Assembly (NCBI GenBank): GCA_030158285.1
Contig: JAOATF010000149.1
Span: 1-43,905 of the forward strand
Source: Hyphomonadaceae bacterium
GTDB taxonomy: Bacteria > Pseudomonadota > Alphaproteobacteria > Caulobacterales > Hyphomonadaceae
DNA: 43,905 bases
Direction: 5' to 3'
The translations under genes and the position numbers were made by a program. Below, one piece after another: positions 32,241-40,426 of the stretch. The notes below the pieces were generated by a model. The model did no database searches and was not told where the DNA came from. It saw only the letters and a program-made list of their open reading frames with translations. Each line of letters opens with the position of its first letter. The first letter of the stretch is position 1.

Positions 32241-33230
32241 CTATTCTGCCGCCACGCCCACTGGCCGCACAGCCGCCAGCGCTTCGTCATACGCACGAAT
32301 GGCTTCGACGCCCCGCGCGCCCGGCGCCTTCTCCGACAGTATCCGCCGCCACATCCGCGCGCCCGGCCGCCCCGCGAACAGGCCCAGCATATGTCGCGTG
32401 ATGGAATGCAGCCCCGCGCCCTGCTCCAGTCGCTTCAATATCCATGGCCGGAAATCGCGCGCGGCTTCATCCGCTGTCCGCATCGGTCCCGCATCGCCAT
32501 AGATCCGGCGATCAACCTGCAGCAGCAAAGCCGGCTCGTGATACGCCGCCCGCCCCAGCATCACGCCATCGACGCGCTGCAGCTCGCGCTCCGCCGTCTC
32601 CAGCTCCGCAATCCCGCCATTGAGGCTGATCTCCAGATCCGGCCGCGACCGCTTCAGCTCCGCCACGATCTCGTAATCCAGCGGCGGAATTTCCCTGTTC
32701 GCTTTCGGCGACAGCCCCTTCAGCCATGCCTTGCGCGCATGAACGTAGAACACGTTCGTCCCCGCCTTCGCCTGCGTCTCCACGAACGTGAACAGCCGCT
32801 CGCACGGGTCATCGTCATCGACGCCCAGCCGGTGTTTCACCGTCACCGGAACCTTCACCGCCGCGCGCATCGCCGACAGGCAGTCCGCCACCAGCTCCGG
32901 CTCGCGCATCAGGCACGCGCCAAACGCTCCCGACTGCACGCGCTCCGACGGGCACCCCACATTCAGGTTGATCTCGACATACCCGAATTCCGCCCCGATC
33001 CGCGCCGCCTCAGCCAGCTTGTCCGGCTCCGACCCACCCAGCTGCAACGCCACCGGATGCTCGAATTGGTCATGACCGAGCAGGCGCTCGCGATCGCCAT
33101 GGATCACCGCATCCGCCGTCACCATCTCTGTAAACAGCAGCGCATGCCGCGACAGATGCCGATGGAACGCCCGGCAATTCCGGTCGGTCCAGTCCATCAT
33201 CGGCGCAACTGAGAAGCGGCGGCTTTTCAT
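32241..33230 (-). CDS. dusA: tRNA-dihydrouridine synthase A
   Basis: 329 aa, the usual DusA length. FMN- and NADPH-dependent reduction of uridines in the tRNA D-loop (U20/U20a). Motifs: N-terminal SVAPMMDWTDRNCR, the catalytic Cys93 in NLNVGCPSERVQ, VKHRLGVDD, NVFYVHARKAWLKGLSPKANR and the GVMLGRAAYHEP flavin loop. The LSPKANR segment is characteristic of DusA rather than DusB/DusC. It is a housekeeping gene and unrelated to the catabolic genes around it; it splits them into two parts. Confidence 0.97.
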   Translation of the reverse strand: MKSRRFSVAPMMDWTDRNCRAFHRHLSRHALLFTEMVTADAVIHGDRERLLGHDQFEHPVALQLGGSEPDKLAEAARIGAEFGYVEINLNVGCPSERVQSGAFGACLMREPELVADCLSAMRAAVKVPVTVKHRLGVDDDDPCERLFTFVETQAKAGTNVFYVHARKAWLKGLSPKANREIPPLDYEIVAELKRSRPDLEISLNGGIAELETAERELQRVDGVMLGRAAYHEPALLLQVDRRIYGDAGPMRTADEAARDFRPWILKRLEQGAGLHSITRHMLGLFAGRPGARMWRRILSEKAPGARGVEAIRAYDEALAAVRPVGVAAE

Positions 33231-33283
33231 GCCGCAAGGCGCTGGCCTTCCGGAGCTGATTTGTCAACTCAGGCAGGTGCGCT

Positions 33284-34522
33284 CTACATCCGCTCCACGA
33301 TGATCGCCGGGGCCATGCCGCCCGCCGCGCACATCGTCACGAGGCCGCGTTTGAGGTCACGCCGCTCCAGCTCGTCCAGCACCGTGCCGATCAGGATCGA
33401 GCCTGTTGCGCCGATCGGGTGGCCGAGCGCAATCGCGCCGCCATTCACGTTCACCTTGTCGCGGTTCAGCTTCAGGTCGCGGATGAATTTCTCCGCCACG
33501 ACGGCGAACGCCTCGTTGATCTCCCAGAGGTCGATGTCATCGACCGTGAGGCCCGCCTTCTTCAGCACCTTCTGCGCCGCCGGCACAGGCGCATTCAGCA
33601 TCAGCGTCGGGCTGTCGCCCATGTTCGCCATCGCCACCACGCGCGCCCGCGGCTTCAGGCCATTCGCCTTCGCATAATCGGGTGAGGCCAACAGGATCGC
33701 CGCCGCGCCATCCACAACGCCCGACGAGTTGCCCGCATGGTGCACATGCTTGATCTTCAGGTCCGGATAGACCTGGCGGATCAGCCCACCATACGTTTCG
33801 CCCTGCTCGTTCAGCGCAAACTCCGCCATCGCTTCGAACGCCGGCTTCAGCCCCGCCAGCGCCTCGGCAGTCGTCTGCGGGCGCGGATACTCCTCGCGAT
33901 CCAGAGCCAGCGATCCGTCTTCCTTGTGAACCGCCACGACGCTGCGATTGAACCGGCCGTCGCGGATGGCCTTGTCCGCCCGCACCTGGCTTTCCAGCGC
34001 GAGTGCGTCGAGGTCTTCGCGCGAAATGCCTTCCAGCGTTGCGATGGCATCGGCGCATACGCCCTGATGGCTCTGCGGATGGCGCGCGCGCAGGCGGGTG
34101 TTGCCGGCATCGATGAAGGGCGGCGACTTCGGATCGGCGATGGCCGCCGTATAGCTCATCATCTCCGTGCCGCCCGCGACCACCAGGTCCGCCATGCCGG
34201 AGATCACCGTCGAGGCCGCAAGGTTCACCGAGGAAATGCCCGAGCCGCAGAACCGGTCGATCGTCACGCCAGACGCCCGCGTGTCATACCCCGCATCGAG
34301 CAGCGCCATGCGCGCAAGATCGCGCCCCTGCTTGCCCTGCTGCGTCGATGTTCCCCAGATCACGTCGTCCACGTCCGCTGTCTTGACGTCGTTCCGCTCG
34401 GCCAGCGCTTTCAGCACGGCCGCGCCAAGATGCTGCGGGTGCATGTCCGCCAGCGCGCCCTTGCCGACACGTCCGATCCCGCGCGGCGTGCGGCAGGTAT
34501 CGATGATCCAGGCTTCAGTCAT
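33284..34522 (-). CDS. acetyl-CoA C-acyltransferase (thiolase)
   Basis: 412 aa. Thiolytic cleavage of 3-ketoacyl-CoA. The nucleophile Cys92 is in DRFCGSGISSVNLAA; the His is in NGGAIALGHPIGATG and the second Cys in TMCAAGGMAPA. Long-chain or steroid-type thiolases (FadA-like) share the GKQGRDLARMALLDAG insert. It starts 38 bp downstream of the crotonase stop on the same strand and likely completes a beta-oxidation spiral together with that gene and the dehydrogenases of the island. Confidence 0.93.
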   Translation of the reverse strand: MTEAWIIDTCRTPRGIGRVGKGALADMHPQHLGAAVLKALAERNDVKTADVDDVIWGTSTQQGKQGRDLARMALLDAGYDTRASGVTIDRFCGSGISSVNLAASTVISGMADLVVAGGTEMMSYTAAIADPKSPPFIDAGNTRLRARHPQSHQGVCADAIATLEGISREDLDALALESQVRADKAIRDGRFNRSVVAVHKEDGSLALDREEYPRPQTTAEALAGLKPAFEAMAEFALNEQGETYGGLIRQVYPDLKIKHVHHAGNSSGVVDGAAAILLASPDYAKANGLKPRARVVAMANMGDSPTLMLNAPVPAAQKVLKKAGLTVDDIDLWEINEAFAVVAEKFIRDLKLNRDKVNVNGGAIALGHPIGATGSILIGTVLDELERRDLKRGLVTMCAAGGMAPAIIVERM

Positions 34523-34560
34523 GTGCGTTCCCTTTCATCTCTCGTTGTGTGTGCGGCGTC

Positions 34561-35349
34561 TCAGGCGCCGGTGAAATTCGCGGGGCGTTTCTGCACGAAC
34601 GCAACCACACCCTCGCGGTGATCCTGCGTCGCGCCCGCCAGCTTCTGGTTGTTGCGCTCCGTCGTCATCGCATCCTCGAAGGATGCATCCGCCGCCGACC
34701 ACGCCATGCGCCGGATCATCGCCAGCGATTTCGTCGGCCCCGCCGCCAGCGCCTTGGCCAGCTCCATCGCCTTCGGCATCAGCTCATCGTCGGAGACCAG
34801 CCGGTTGATCATGCCCCATTCCAGCGCCTTGGCCGCCGGAATGCGCTCGCCCAGCAGCATCATCTCCATCGCCCGCGCGCGGCCGATGCTGCGCGACAGG
34901 ATCCAGCTCGATCCGCCATCCGGCACCAGGCCGATCCGCGCGAACGCCTGCAGGAAGAACGCGCTCTCCCCACACACAACCATGTCCGCCGCCAGCGCGA
35001 ACGAGCAGCCGACGCCCGCCGCCGATCCCTTCACCGCCGACACCCACGGGATCGGCAGGTCCCGCAGGCGCAGCATCAGCGGATTGATGTGGCTCTCCAG
35101 AACGCGCCCCGCATCCGGCGGCCCCTCAGGTTGGCCAACGCCCATGCCGCCGGTCAGGTTCGCGCCCGAGCAGAAGCCGCGCCCCGCCCCGGTCAGCACC
35201 ATCGCCCGCGCCCAGCCCGCGCTCTCGTCCAGCGCCGCGCCGATCTCCACGATGGTCTTCAGCGTCACCGCATTCAGCGTCGCCGGATCGTTCAACCGGA
35301 TGATCGCAACATTGCCATCCCGCTCGAGTTCGATCGTCTCGTAGGCCAT
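34561..35349 (-). CDS. PaaG-like enoyl-CoA hydratase/isomerase
   Basis: 262 aa. Crotonase fold with GFCSGANL and KGSAAGVGCSFALAADM. The segment FLQAFARIGLVPDGGSSWILSR closely matches the PaaG isomerase pattern, where an Asp (here in LVPDGG) replaces the glutamates of classical hydratase. So double-bond isomerisation or ring-epoxide isomerisation is at least as likely as hydration. It is the first gene of a transcript with the thiolase; an ACGT-containing imperfect repeat lies about 40-55 bp upstream. Confidence 0.88.
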   Translation of the reverse strand: MAYETIELERDGNVAIIRLNDPATLNAVTLKTIVEIGAALDESAGWARAMVLTGAGRGFCSGANLTGGMGVGQPEGPPDAGRVLESHINPLMLRLRDLPIPWVSAVKGSAAGVGCSFALAADMVVCGESAFFLQAFARIGLVPDGGSSWILSRSIGRARAMEMMLLGERIPAAKALEWGMINRLVSDDELMPKAMELAKALAAGPTKSLAMIRRMAWSAADASFEDAMTTERNNQKLAGATQDHREGVVAFVQKRPANFTGA

Positions 35350-35390
35350 GGCGCATCCTCTCCGCGGTGAATTCGGAGGGCACCATACCT

Positions 35391-35404
35391 AACGCGTACG
35401 TAAA
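35391..35404. promoter_or_regulatory. ACGT-containing imperfect repeat upstream of the crotonase-thiolase pair
   Basis: AACGCGTACGTAAA has the half-site ACGTAAA and a degenerate second half. It lies 42-55 bp upstream of the crotonase start, so the same regulator as at 31.3 kb could act here. Evidence is thin. Confidence 0.25.
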
Positions 35405-35461
35405 CCCAAGCCGGGTCCGTAGCGTCAACTGTCAGATTGCCCAAACCTTCAGCCCAGACCT

Positions 35462-36082
35462 TCAGTTGGCCCGCGCCGAGCCCCAGTAATTGAAAGCCGC
35501 CCAGCGCGGAGACTTCGGCAGGTACATCGTTTCCATCGTGTCCACGCCAAATCCCGCCGCCGACACCAGCTTCGGTATCTCGCGCGTCAGGTGGCAACCG
35601 CCGCCGATCACCTTCCACACAGGTTCAATCCGCCGTTGCCAGCGGTAGACGTCGTAGTCCGGCGCTTTGCCGTGCTCGCAGAACAGGAGCCGGCCGCCGG
35701 GCTTCAGCACGCGCCGCGCGGCGTTGAGTGCAGAGACCGGATCGGGGATCGTGCACAGCGAATACGTCACCAGCACCGTGTCCACGCTCGCATCTGGCAG
35801 CGACAGCTTCTCTGCCGTCTCGGCCAGCACATCGACGGGGAACTTCGCTTCTTTCGCCTTGTCCTCGGCCTTCGCCAGCATGCCCTTGGATGGCTCCAGC
35901 GCGATCAAGCGCTTCACCTTGGCCGCATCATAGTAAGGCAGGTTGAGGCCCGACCCGAAGCCGAGCTCCAGGACAACGCCCTCTGCCTGCGGGACGATCT
36001 TCATCCGCTGGCGATTGATCGGCCGCGCCGAGCATGCCGCGTTGATCAACCCCGGCAGCACATAGCGATCATAAAGCCCCAT
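35462..36082 (-). CDS. class I SAM-dependent methyltransferase
   Basis: 206 aa. Motif I is VLELGFGSGLNLPYY (residues 37-51), the acidic post-I residue is in ALEPSKGM, and motif IV lies around TVLVTYSLCTIPD. GGRLLFCEHG follows. The SLCTIPDPVSAL and FCEHG pattern resembles METTL7-like and phospholipid or thiol methyltransferases rather than UbiE. Substrate unknown. It starts nine bases downstream of the ApbE-DUF2271 fusion on the same strand, so the two are probably co-transcribed. Confidence 0.85.
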   Translation of the reverse strand: MGLYDRYVLPGLINAACSARPINRQRMKIVPQAEGVVLELGFGSGLNLPYYDAAKVKRLIALEPSKGMLAKAEDKAKEAKFPVDVLAETAEKLSLPDASVDTVLVTYSLCTIPDPVSALNAARRVLKPGGRLLFCEHGKAPDYDVYRWQRRIEPVWKVIGGGCHLTREIPKLVSAAGFGVDTMETMYLPKSPRWAAFNYWGSARAN

Positions 36083-36091
36083 TGCGCGTCC

Positions 36092-37579
36092 TCACCCGAA
36101 CTTCCTGAACTCCACCCGCAAGCTGCCGCTATCTGCGTCCACCGGCAACTCACTCTCGAAGGGCTTCGGCTTCGACAGGTCGAGGGGCAACATCCGGTGC
36201 GTGTGCTTCCCGCGCTCCCGGCTGGTCTCGACATGGATCACATACTTACCCGCCGGCATCTGCGCGCCCGCATCATCCGCGCCATCCCAATAGACCTTGT
36301 ACGTCCCCGAGCCGCGCGTCGACATCGAGCGCCCGTCCAGCATCTGCTGCGTCCGCCCGCGATTGAGGCCCCACCAGATGTAATTGTCTTCCTGCCACTC
36401 CTTGATCGACCCGATCAGGATCAGCGTCCGCACCGGCTTGTTGTTTTCGTCGCTCACCCAGATCGCGACATAGGGCGACCGGAACGCCCGCTCCTGCCGC
36501 ATGTTCTTCGGCGGCGCTTCAAACGTGACGTTGGCGATCCACCCCGGCGTCCATTTCGGCCCGGCCTGCTGCGTCACCGGCCCCTGAGGCGCAAACGGCT
36601 CCCACCGGATCGGCTCGACCTGCACACGCCCCGACACCCACCGCGCCCCGCCCGGCTCCGCCACTCGCGCCATCGCCCCCGGCATCGCCTCAACACACAA
36701 GCCCGCCTCATCCTCCGACAGAACCAGCATCGCCGTCGCCAGCGCATCCGCCTCCATCGCCGTCGCAGCAATCGCCGTCGCTGCGCGCCGGTGCGCTACC
36801 GGCCACCCCGTCCGCGGATCAATCGTCGCGCTGACCGTCTGCCCGCCAATCTTCCTGTCGCGCGGTCCGCATCCCGACGTCGCCACCGCGCGATCCCGCA
36901 GCATCATCCGCCCCAGCACCGGCGCATTCTCGTACGGCAGCAGCGGATCCGGCAGCCCGATGCTCCACCCCGCCTCATCAGCAGCTTCTCCAGCAACGCG
37001 AACATCGCCACCAATATCCACCATCGCCCCAGCTACGCCCGGCACAGCCATCGCCGCTTCCAGCGCGCGATCGACAATGTACCCCTTCGCCATCCCGTCG
37101 AGATCGAACGCCACCACCTTGGGTCGCACGATCACGCGCGATCCCGCATCCATCTCCACCCGCGCCGCCGCGATCTCCCGCGCCAACTCCGCCATGGCCG
37201 CGCGATCCGGCATCACCTCAGCCGCGCGCCACACCGCAAGCAACTGCCCCAGCCGCGCCGAGTAGCCACCAAGGCTCGCCTCACGCCACCGCTCCGCCGC
37301 CGCAATCACCGCGAACAATTCCGCCGAAGCCACATGTTCCGTGCCGGCATTCAACCGCGCCAGTTCACTCCCCGCATCGCGCCAGTTGAACACGCGATTC
37401 AGCCGCGCGACTTCAGCCCGCGCCCGCCGCGCCGCCTCCAGCGCCACATCGCCATCCGCCACGTTGATCCGCAGCTCCATCCGCGTGCCCAGCACATCCG
37501 CATCGTGAAACGCAAACACGCGCTCCCCGACACGCATGGCATCAACCTGGATCACAAACGCTGGCTCAACCGGAATCAT
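36092..37579 (-). CDS. ApbE-DUF2271 fusion protein
   Basis: 495 aa. Residues about 20-310 form an FAD:protein FMN transferase (ApbE) domain with FDLDGMAKGYIVD, DIGGDVRVAG, ATIDPRTGWPV and EADALATAMLVL (a metal and FAD site). From about 345 a DUF2271 domain follows (TPGWIANVTFEAP, PYVAIWVSDENN, YKVYWDGADDAG, GKYVIHVETSRERGKHTHR). Separate ApbE and DUF2271 genes are common neighbours; here they are one chain. ApbE enzymes normally work in the periplasm, but no signal peptide or lipobox is visible. An alternative start at 37537 does not supply one. The FMN-accepting substrate is not encoded here. It may flavinylate a cytoplasmic protein or be exported with a partner. Confidence 0.85.
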   Translation of the reverse strand: MIPVEPAFVIQVDAMRVGERVFAFHDADVLGTRMELRINVADGDVALEAARRARAEVARLNRVFNWRDAGSELARLNAGTEHVASAELFAVIAAAERWREASLGGYSARLGQLLAVWRAAEVMPDRAAMAELAREIAAARVEMDAGSRVIVRPKVVAFDLDGMAKGYIVDRALEAAMAVPGVAGAMVDIGGDVRVAGEAADEAGWSIGLPDPLLPYENAPVLGRMMLRDRAVATSGCGPRDRKIGGQTVSATIDPRTGWPVAHRRAATAIAATAMEADALATAMLVLSEDEAGLCVEAMPGAMARVAEPGGARWVSGRVQVEPIRWEPFAPQGPVTQQAGPKWTPGWIANVTFEAPPKNMRQERAFRSPYVAIWVSDENNKPVRTLILIGSIKEWQEDNYIWWGLNRGRTQQMLDGRSMSTRGSGTYKVYWDGADDAGAQMPAGKYVIHVETSRERGKHTHRMLPLDLSKPKPFESELPVDADSGSLRVEFRKFG

Positions 37580-37730
37580 TCAGCTCACACCGCCCTCACG
37601 CACGCCAACCTTGCATACCCGCGCCCCCCGCCTGCGCTACCCCACGACACATCACACCAGCCTGATCGCTGCGCAGAGAGCCGCCTACCGCGCCAAGCGC
37701 CCGCACAAACCCGCCACTTGACTCATCTAG

Positions 37731-37745
37731 CTTTGTCGTACAAAG
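37731..37745. promoter_or_regulatory. inverted repeat at the DUF2141 operon promoter
   Basis: CTTTGT-CGT-ACAAAG lies 28-42 bp upstream of the DUF2141 start, overlapping a possible -10 region downstream of TTGACT (37718-37723). A second overlapping symmetry GTAC-AAA-GTAC covers 37738-37748. The site is well placed for repression by the winged-helix protein encoded in the operon. Confidence 0.45.
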
Positions 37746-37772
37746 TACTCTCCACATAACATGGAGAACCGC

Positions 37773-38198
37773 ATGAAACGGTCCCTTTTCCTCCTCGCCT
37801 TCGCGGCCACGCTCGCTACGCCGGCCCTCGCCCAACCCGTCACCGCGTCCGTCGAAATAAATGGCGTGAGAAACAGCGAGGGTGTGATCTTCGGCAGCCT
37901 CTGCGCGGAAGGCGACGGCCCCTTTCCCGGCCCCTGTCTCACCTACACCGGTATGGCCAAAGCCGAACAAGGCGCGACCTCGCTTGGCTTCTTCCTCGTG
38001 AACCCCGGCCGGTACGCCCTGCTGGTCTTCCACGACGAGGACGGCGACGTGAAGCCAGACATCGCGCGCGAAGGCCTGGCCTACGGCAACAACATCACCG
38101 GCCGCCCCACATGGGAGGGCGCCGCCATCACGGTCGCCGGCCCCACGACCGTGAACGTCACCATGCGCTACCCTCCCGCCGCAGCCCCGAAGGACTAA
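37773..38198 (+). CDS. DUF2141-family secreted protein
   Basis: 141 aa starting at the ATG at 37773; GGAG lies 8 bases upstream, whereas the in-frame ATG at 37761 has no ribosome site. A signal peptide (ending ALAQP) is followed by the DUF2141 pattern: VTASVEINGVRNSEGVIFGSLC, GRYALLVFHDEDGDVKPD and GLAYGNNITG. The DxDGD loop probably binds calcium. Function unknown. First gene of an operon with a membrane protein and a winged-helix regulator. Confidence 0.87.
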   Translation: MKRSLFLLAFAATLATPALAQPVTASVEINGVRNSEGVIFGSLCAEGDGPFPGPCLTYTGMAKAEQGATSLGFFLVNPGRYALLVFHDEDGDVKPDIAREGLAYGNNITGRPTWEGAAITVAGPTTVNVTMRYPPAAAPKD

Positions 38199-38203
38199 CG
38201 CCC

Positions 38204-38782
38204 ATGAACGTCTCCCGCGAGGAAGCAGCCCAAGCTCTGAAGGACATCGACCGCGCCAACGACCGCATCGTCAAGCTCAAGGGCTACCATCACGGCGCGC
38301 CCTTCTTCATCGTCTGGGGCATTGTCTGGCTGGTCGCGAACTCCGTGTCGCAGTTCTGGCCGGAATACCAGAAATGGGTCTGGCCCGGCTCTGTCGCCGT
38401 CGGCTTCCTCGTCAGCCTCGTTCTCGGCGTAATGCAGTCGCGCCGCGCCACGCCCGGCACGCGCGCCTCCGAACAGGAACGCCGCATCGGCGCACGGATC
38501 GGCATGACCTCCGGCGTGCTGATGGTCTTCATCGTCTCGGTCCTGCTGATCGCCCAGCCGCAGACCGCCGACGCCGGCAACGCAATGGTGTCGATCTTCT
38601 TCCCGTTCATGTACATGGCGGCGGGAATCTGGGCGGGATGGCGGCTGTTCGTCATCGGCTTCATCACGGCCGCCGCGATCCTCGTCGGGTATTTCTGGAT
38701 GAAAGACTATTTCGACATCTGGATGGGCGTCTTCGGCGGCGGCTCCCTGATCGCCGGCGGCCTCTGGCTGCGGACGGCCTGA
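38204..38782 (+). CDS. membrane protein of unknown function in a regulator operon
   Basis: 192 aa, with about four to five transmembrane helices after a soluble N-terminal helix (residues 1-28, SREEAAQALKDIDRANDRI). Helices around GAPFFIVWGIVWLVANSV, VAVGFLVSLVLGVM, GVLMVFIVSVLLIA and the C-terminal part. It starts five bases after the DUF2141 stop and ends two bases before the winged-helix gene, so it is in one transcript. I recognise no family; the layout membrane protein plus small HTH suggests that it is the sensor or target of that regulator. Confidence 0.75.
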   Translation: MNVSREEAAQALKDIDRANDRIVKLKGYHHGAPFFIVWGIVWLVANSVSQFWPEYQKWVWPGSVAVGFLVSLVLGVMQSRRATPGTRASEQERRIGARIGMTSGVLMVFIVSVLLIAQPQTADAGNAMVSIFFPFMYMAAGIWAGWRLFVIGFITAAAILVGYFWMKDYFDIWMGVFGGGSLIAGGLWLRTA

Positions 38783-38784
38783 TC

Positions 38785-39081
38785 ATGGATGGCCCCGACG
38801 AGATCATTCACCAGTCGATGCGGCTCAAGATCACCGCAACGCTCAACGCCCTCCCCGGCGGCGAGCAGCTGGAATTCAACACGCTGAAAGCCGTGCTGAA
38901 CGCCACCGACGGCAACATGGCGACGCACCTGGCAGCGCTCGAAAAGGCTGGCTACATCGCCGTCCAGAAGGACTTCGTTGGCAAGAAGCCCCGCACCCGC
39001 GTGTCGCTCACGCGCACGGGCCGAAAGGCGTTCGAACGCCATGTCGCGTATCTGAAAGACCTGCTGGAAGGCGGCGGCTGA
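38785..39081 (+). CDS. winged-helix transcriptional regulator
   Basis: 98 aa, a single winged-helix domain: LKITATLNALPGGEQLEFNTLKAVLNATDGNMATHLAALEKAGYIAVQKDF, then the wing KKPRTRVSLTRTGRKAFERHVAYLK. This matches the small MarR/ArsR-related HTH_34-type family, which often is encoded next to a membrane protein. It lies two bases after the membrane protein stop. It probably autoregulates the operon through the repeat at 37731-37745 (inference). Confidence 0.88.
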   Translation: MDGPDEIIHQSMRLKITATLNALPGGEQLEFNTLKAVLNATDGNMATHLAALEKAGYIAVQKDFVGKKPRTRVSLTRTGRKAFERHVAYLKDLLEGGG

Positions 39082-39102
39082 GACTCTGTTCGTGAGCCCG
39101 GC

Positions 39103-39219
39103 CCCTCGTGGTTCGACGGGCGCTCCCTCTGGTCGCTGCTCACCATGAGGGACCTCCTCAGGCGGCAGCGAGAGCCCTCATGGTGAGCAGGCCGAAGGTC
39201 GCCGGTCGAACCACGAGGG
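39103..39219. repeat. nested inverted-repeat element
   Basis: Outer arms 39103-39117 and 39205-39219 (15 bp, perfect; CCCTCGTGGTTCGAC) and inner arms 39136-39151 and 39175-39190 (16 bp, perfect; CTGCTCACCATGAGGG). The sequence type CCTCGTGGTTCGA...CACCATGAGG is a repeat I associate with many alphaproteobacterial genomes. It fills the gap between convergent genes. Confidence 0.9.
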
Positions 39220-39239
39220 CGGCAAGGGGACTCGCGCCC

Positions 39240-39710
39240 CTAGCCCGCCTTCACCGGCGCCGGCGCCGCATACTTCCCGCGCAATGCCTCGAGGCTCGTC
39301 AGCAGTTGCTGCTTGGCTTCAGCTGGCAAGTCCGTCCGGCGCAACAGCGTCATCGTCGAGATGTGGACCCGGATCGGCTCCCATTCCAGCTTGTCACGCT
39401 GCAGCAGGCCATCCGCAGCATCGCACAGGCTGCGCGCCACCACATCGACCTCCGGCAGCCCCGCCACCGTGCCAACGCCAACCATGCGCCGCGCCGTCTC
39501 GTAAACGCCGCGCACCTGCTGGCGCATCGCGTCCGCGTCGCCAGTCAGTCCCGCCGGAAACTGCGCCAGCAACTCATCCAGACGCTGGCGACAATCGTCG
39601 CCCATCTCCGCGAGCAAGGCCTCCGCGCGATCCAGCGAGGTCTGCGCCATCACGGGCGAAGCCTCGGCCAGCGCCGTCTGCAGTCTGTTTTTTACGTAGG
39701 TGATCTTCAT
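39240..39710 (-). CDS. helical protein coupled to a receiver-domain gene
   Basis: 156 aa, predicted nearly all helical (NRLQTALAEASPVMAQTSLDRAEALL; MRQQVRGVYETARRMVGVG; VVARSLCDAADGLLQ). I recognise no family, and there is no HPt-type histidine motif. The ATG at 39710 overlaps the end of the receiver gene by four bases, so translation is coupled and the two proteins probably act together, for instance as a partner that binds the receiver. Confidence 0.68.
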   Translation of the reverse strand: MKITYVKNRLQTALAEASPVMAQTSLDRAEALLAEMGDDCRQRLDELLAQFPAGLTGDADAMRQQVRGVYETARRMVGVGTVAGLPEVDVVARSLCDAADGLLQRDKLEWEPIRVHISTMTLLRRTDLPAEAKQQLLTSLEALRGKYAAPAPVKAG

Positions 39711-40318
39711 GCTGTCGCCGCCGTATCAACTGGAGCGTTCATCACCAGGTCGATATCCGCCTGGTTCATCTCGCCGCCCGCAGCGATGCGGGCCGCAACT
39801 TCCTTGTCCTTCTGCCGCCGCCCGGTCTGGCCCAGCGGCAGGGCCGCATCACGCCAGCGCCTGTCTGGCCCGACATAGTGGTTCGTCTCGACATAGGGTC
39901 GCTTCTCGCGCGACATCCACAGGATGCGGTCCAGCAGCACCGCCGCCGACAGCGGACGCGACACGATGAAGTTCGCTCCGGCATCGCGCAGCTGCCCCAC
40001 GCGGTTCTGCTCCGTGTGCCCAGTCACCACCAGCACAGGCGCATGCTTGTTCGGCGACGTTTGCTCTCGCCGCAGCGAAGTCAGCAGGTCGTAGCCCTCG
40101 GCGCCAAAGCTCGCCGGATCCATGATCACGAGATCAAAAGCCTGGTTCTTGAGGAGCCGGCGAACATCGTCCGCCTCGTCGCAGCGCACGATGTTGCGTG
40201 CGCCGAACCCGACCAGCATCTGCACGACGATGCTCTGACCCATCGTGTCGGAATCGGCCAGCAGAACTGCCGTCTTCTGCAGGTTCAGAAGCACCTTCGG
40301 CGCTTTCGAGGCAGACAT
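39707..40318 (-). CDS. receiver-domain protein with atypical active site
   Basis: 203 aa. CheY-like fold in residues about 15-135: acidic positions Asp22 and Asp24, phospho-acceptor Asp67 in DLVIMDPAS, and Thr99 in VVTGHTEQ. The normally invariant Lys before the Pro of FIVSRP is Arg121. A C-terminal extension (about 140-203) with GPDRRWRDA and a helix is not a DNA-binding domain. A single-domain response regulator or a degenerate signalling receiver is likely. No histidine kinase is adjacent. It is translationally coupled to the helical protein gene downstream. Confidence 0.82.
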   Translation of the reverse strand: MSASKAPKVLLNLQKTAVLLADSDTMGQSIVVQMLVGFGARNIVRCDEADDVRRLLKNQAFDLVIMDPASFGAEGYDLLTSLRREQTSPNKHAPVLVVTGHTEQNRVGQLRDAGANFIVSRPLSAAVLLDRILWMSREKRPYVETNHYVGPDRRWRDAALPLGQTGRRQKDKEVAARIAAGGEMNQADIDLVMNAPVDTAATA

Positions 40319-40426
40319 GCGAAAACCGACCAGACCCTAACCAGCCTAAGGCCGTAGCAAACCGCAGTTTCGCGACAGTTAATTTTTTCTTGGCGGCCGC
40401 TAATCAGCCCCCCGGCGCGCGCGCAG

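Noticed and set aside
35591..37759. 722-codon open frame on the plus strand
   Set aside because: Longest frame in the region, but Arg/Pro/His-rich and antisense to the methyltransferase and ApbE-DUF2271 genes, which have strong motifs.
40376..40395. CtrA-like TTAA motif before the receiver gene
   Set aside because: Only one TTAA half-site is present; the second half after seven bases does not match.
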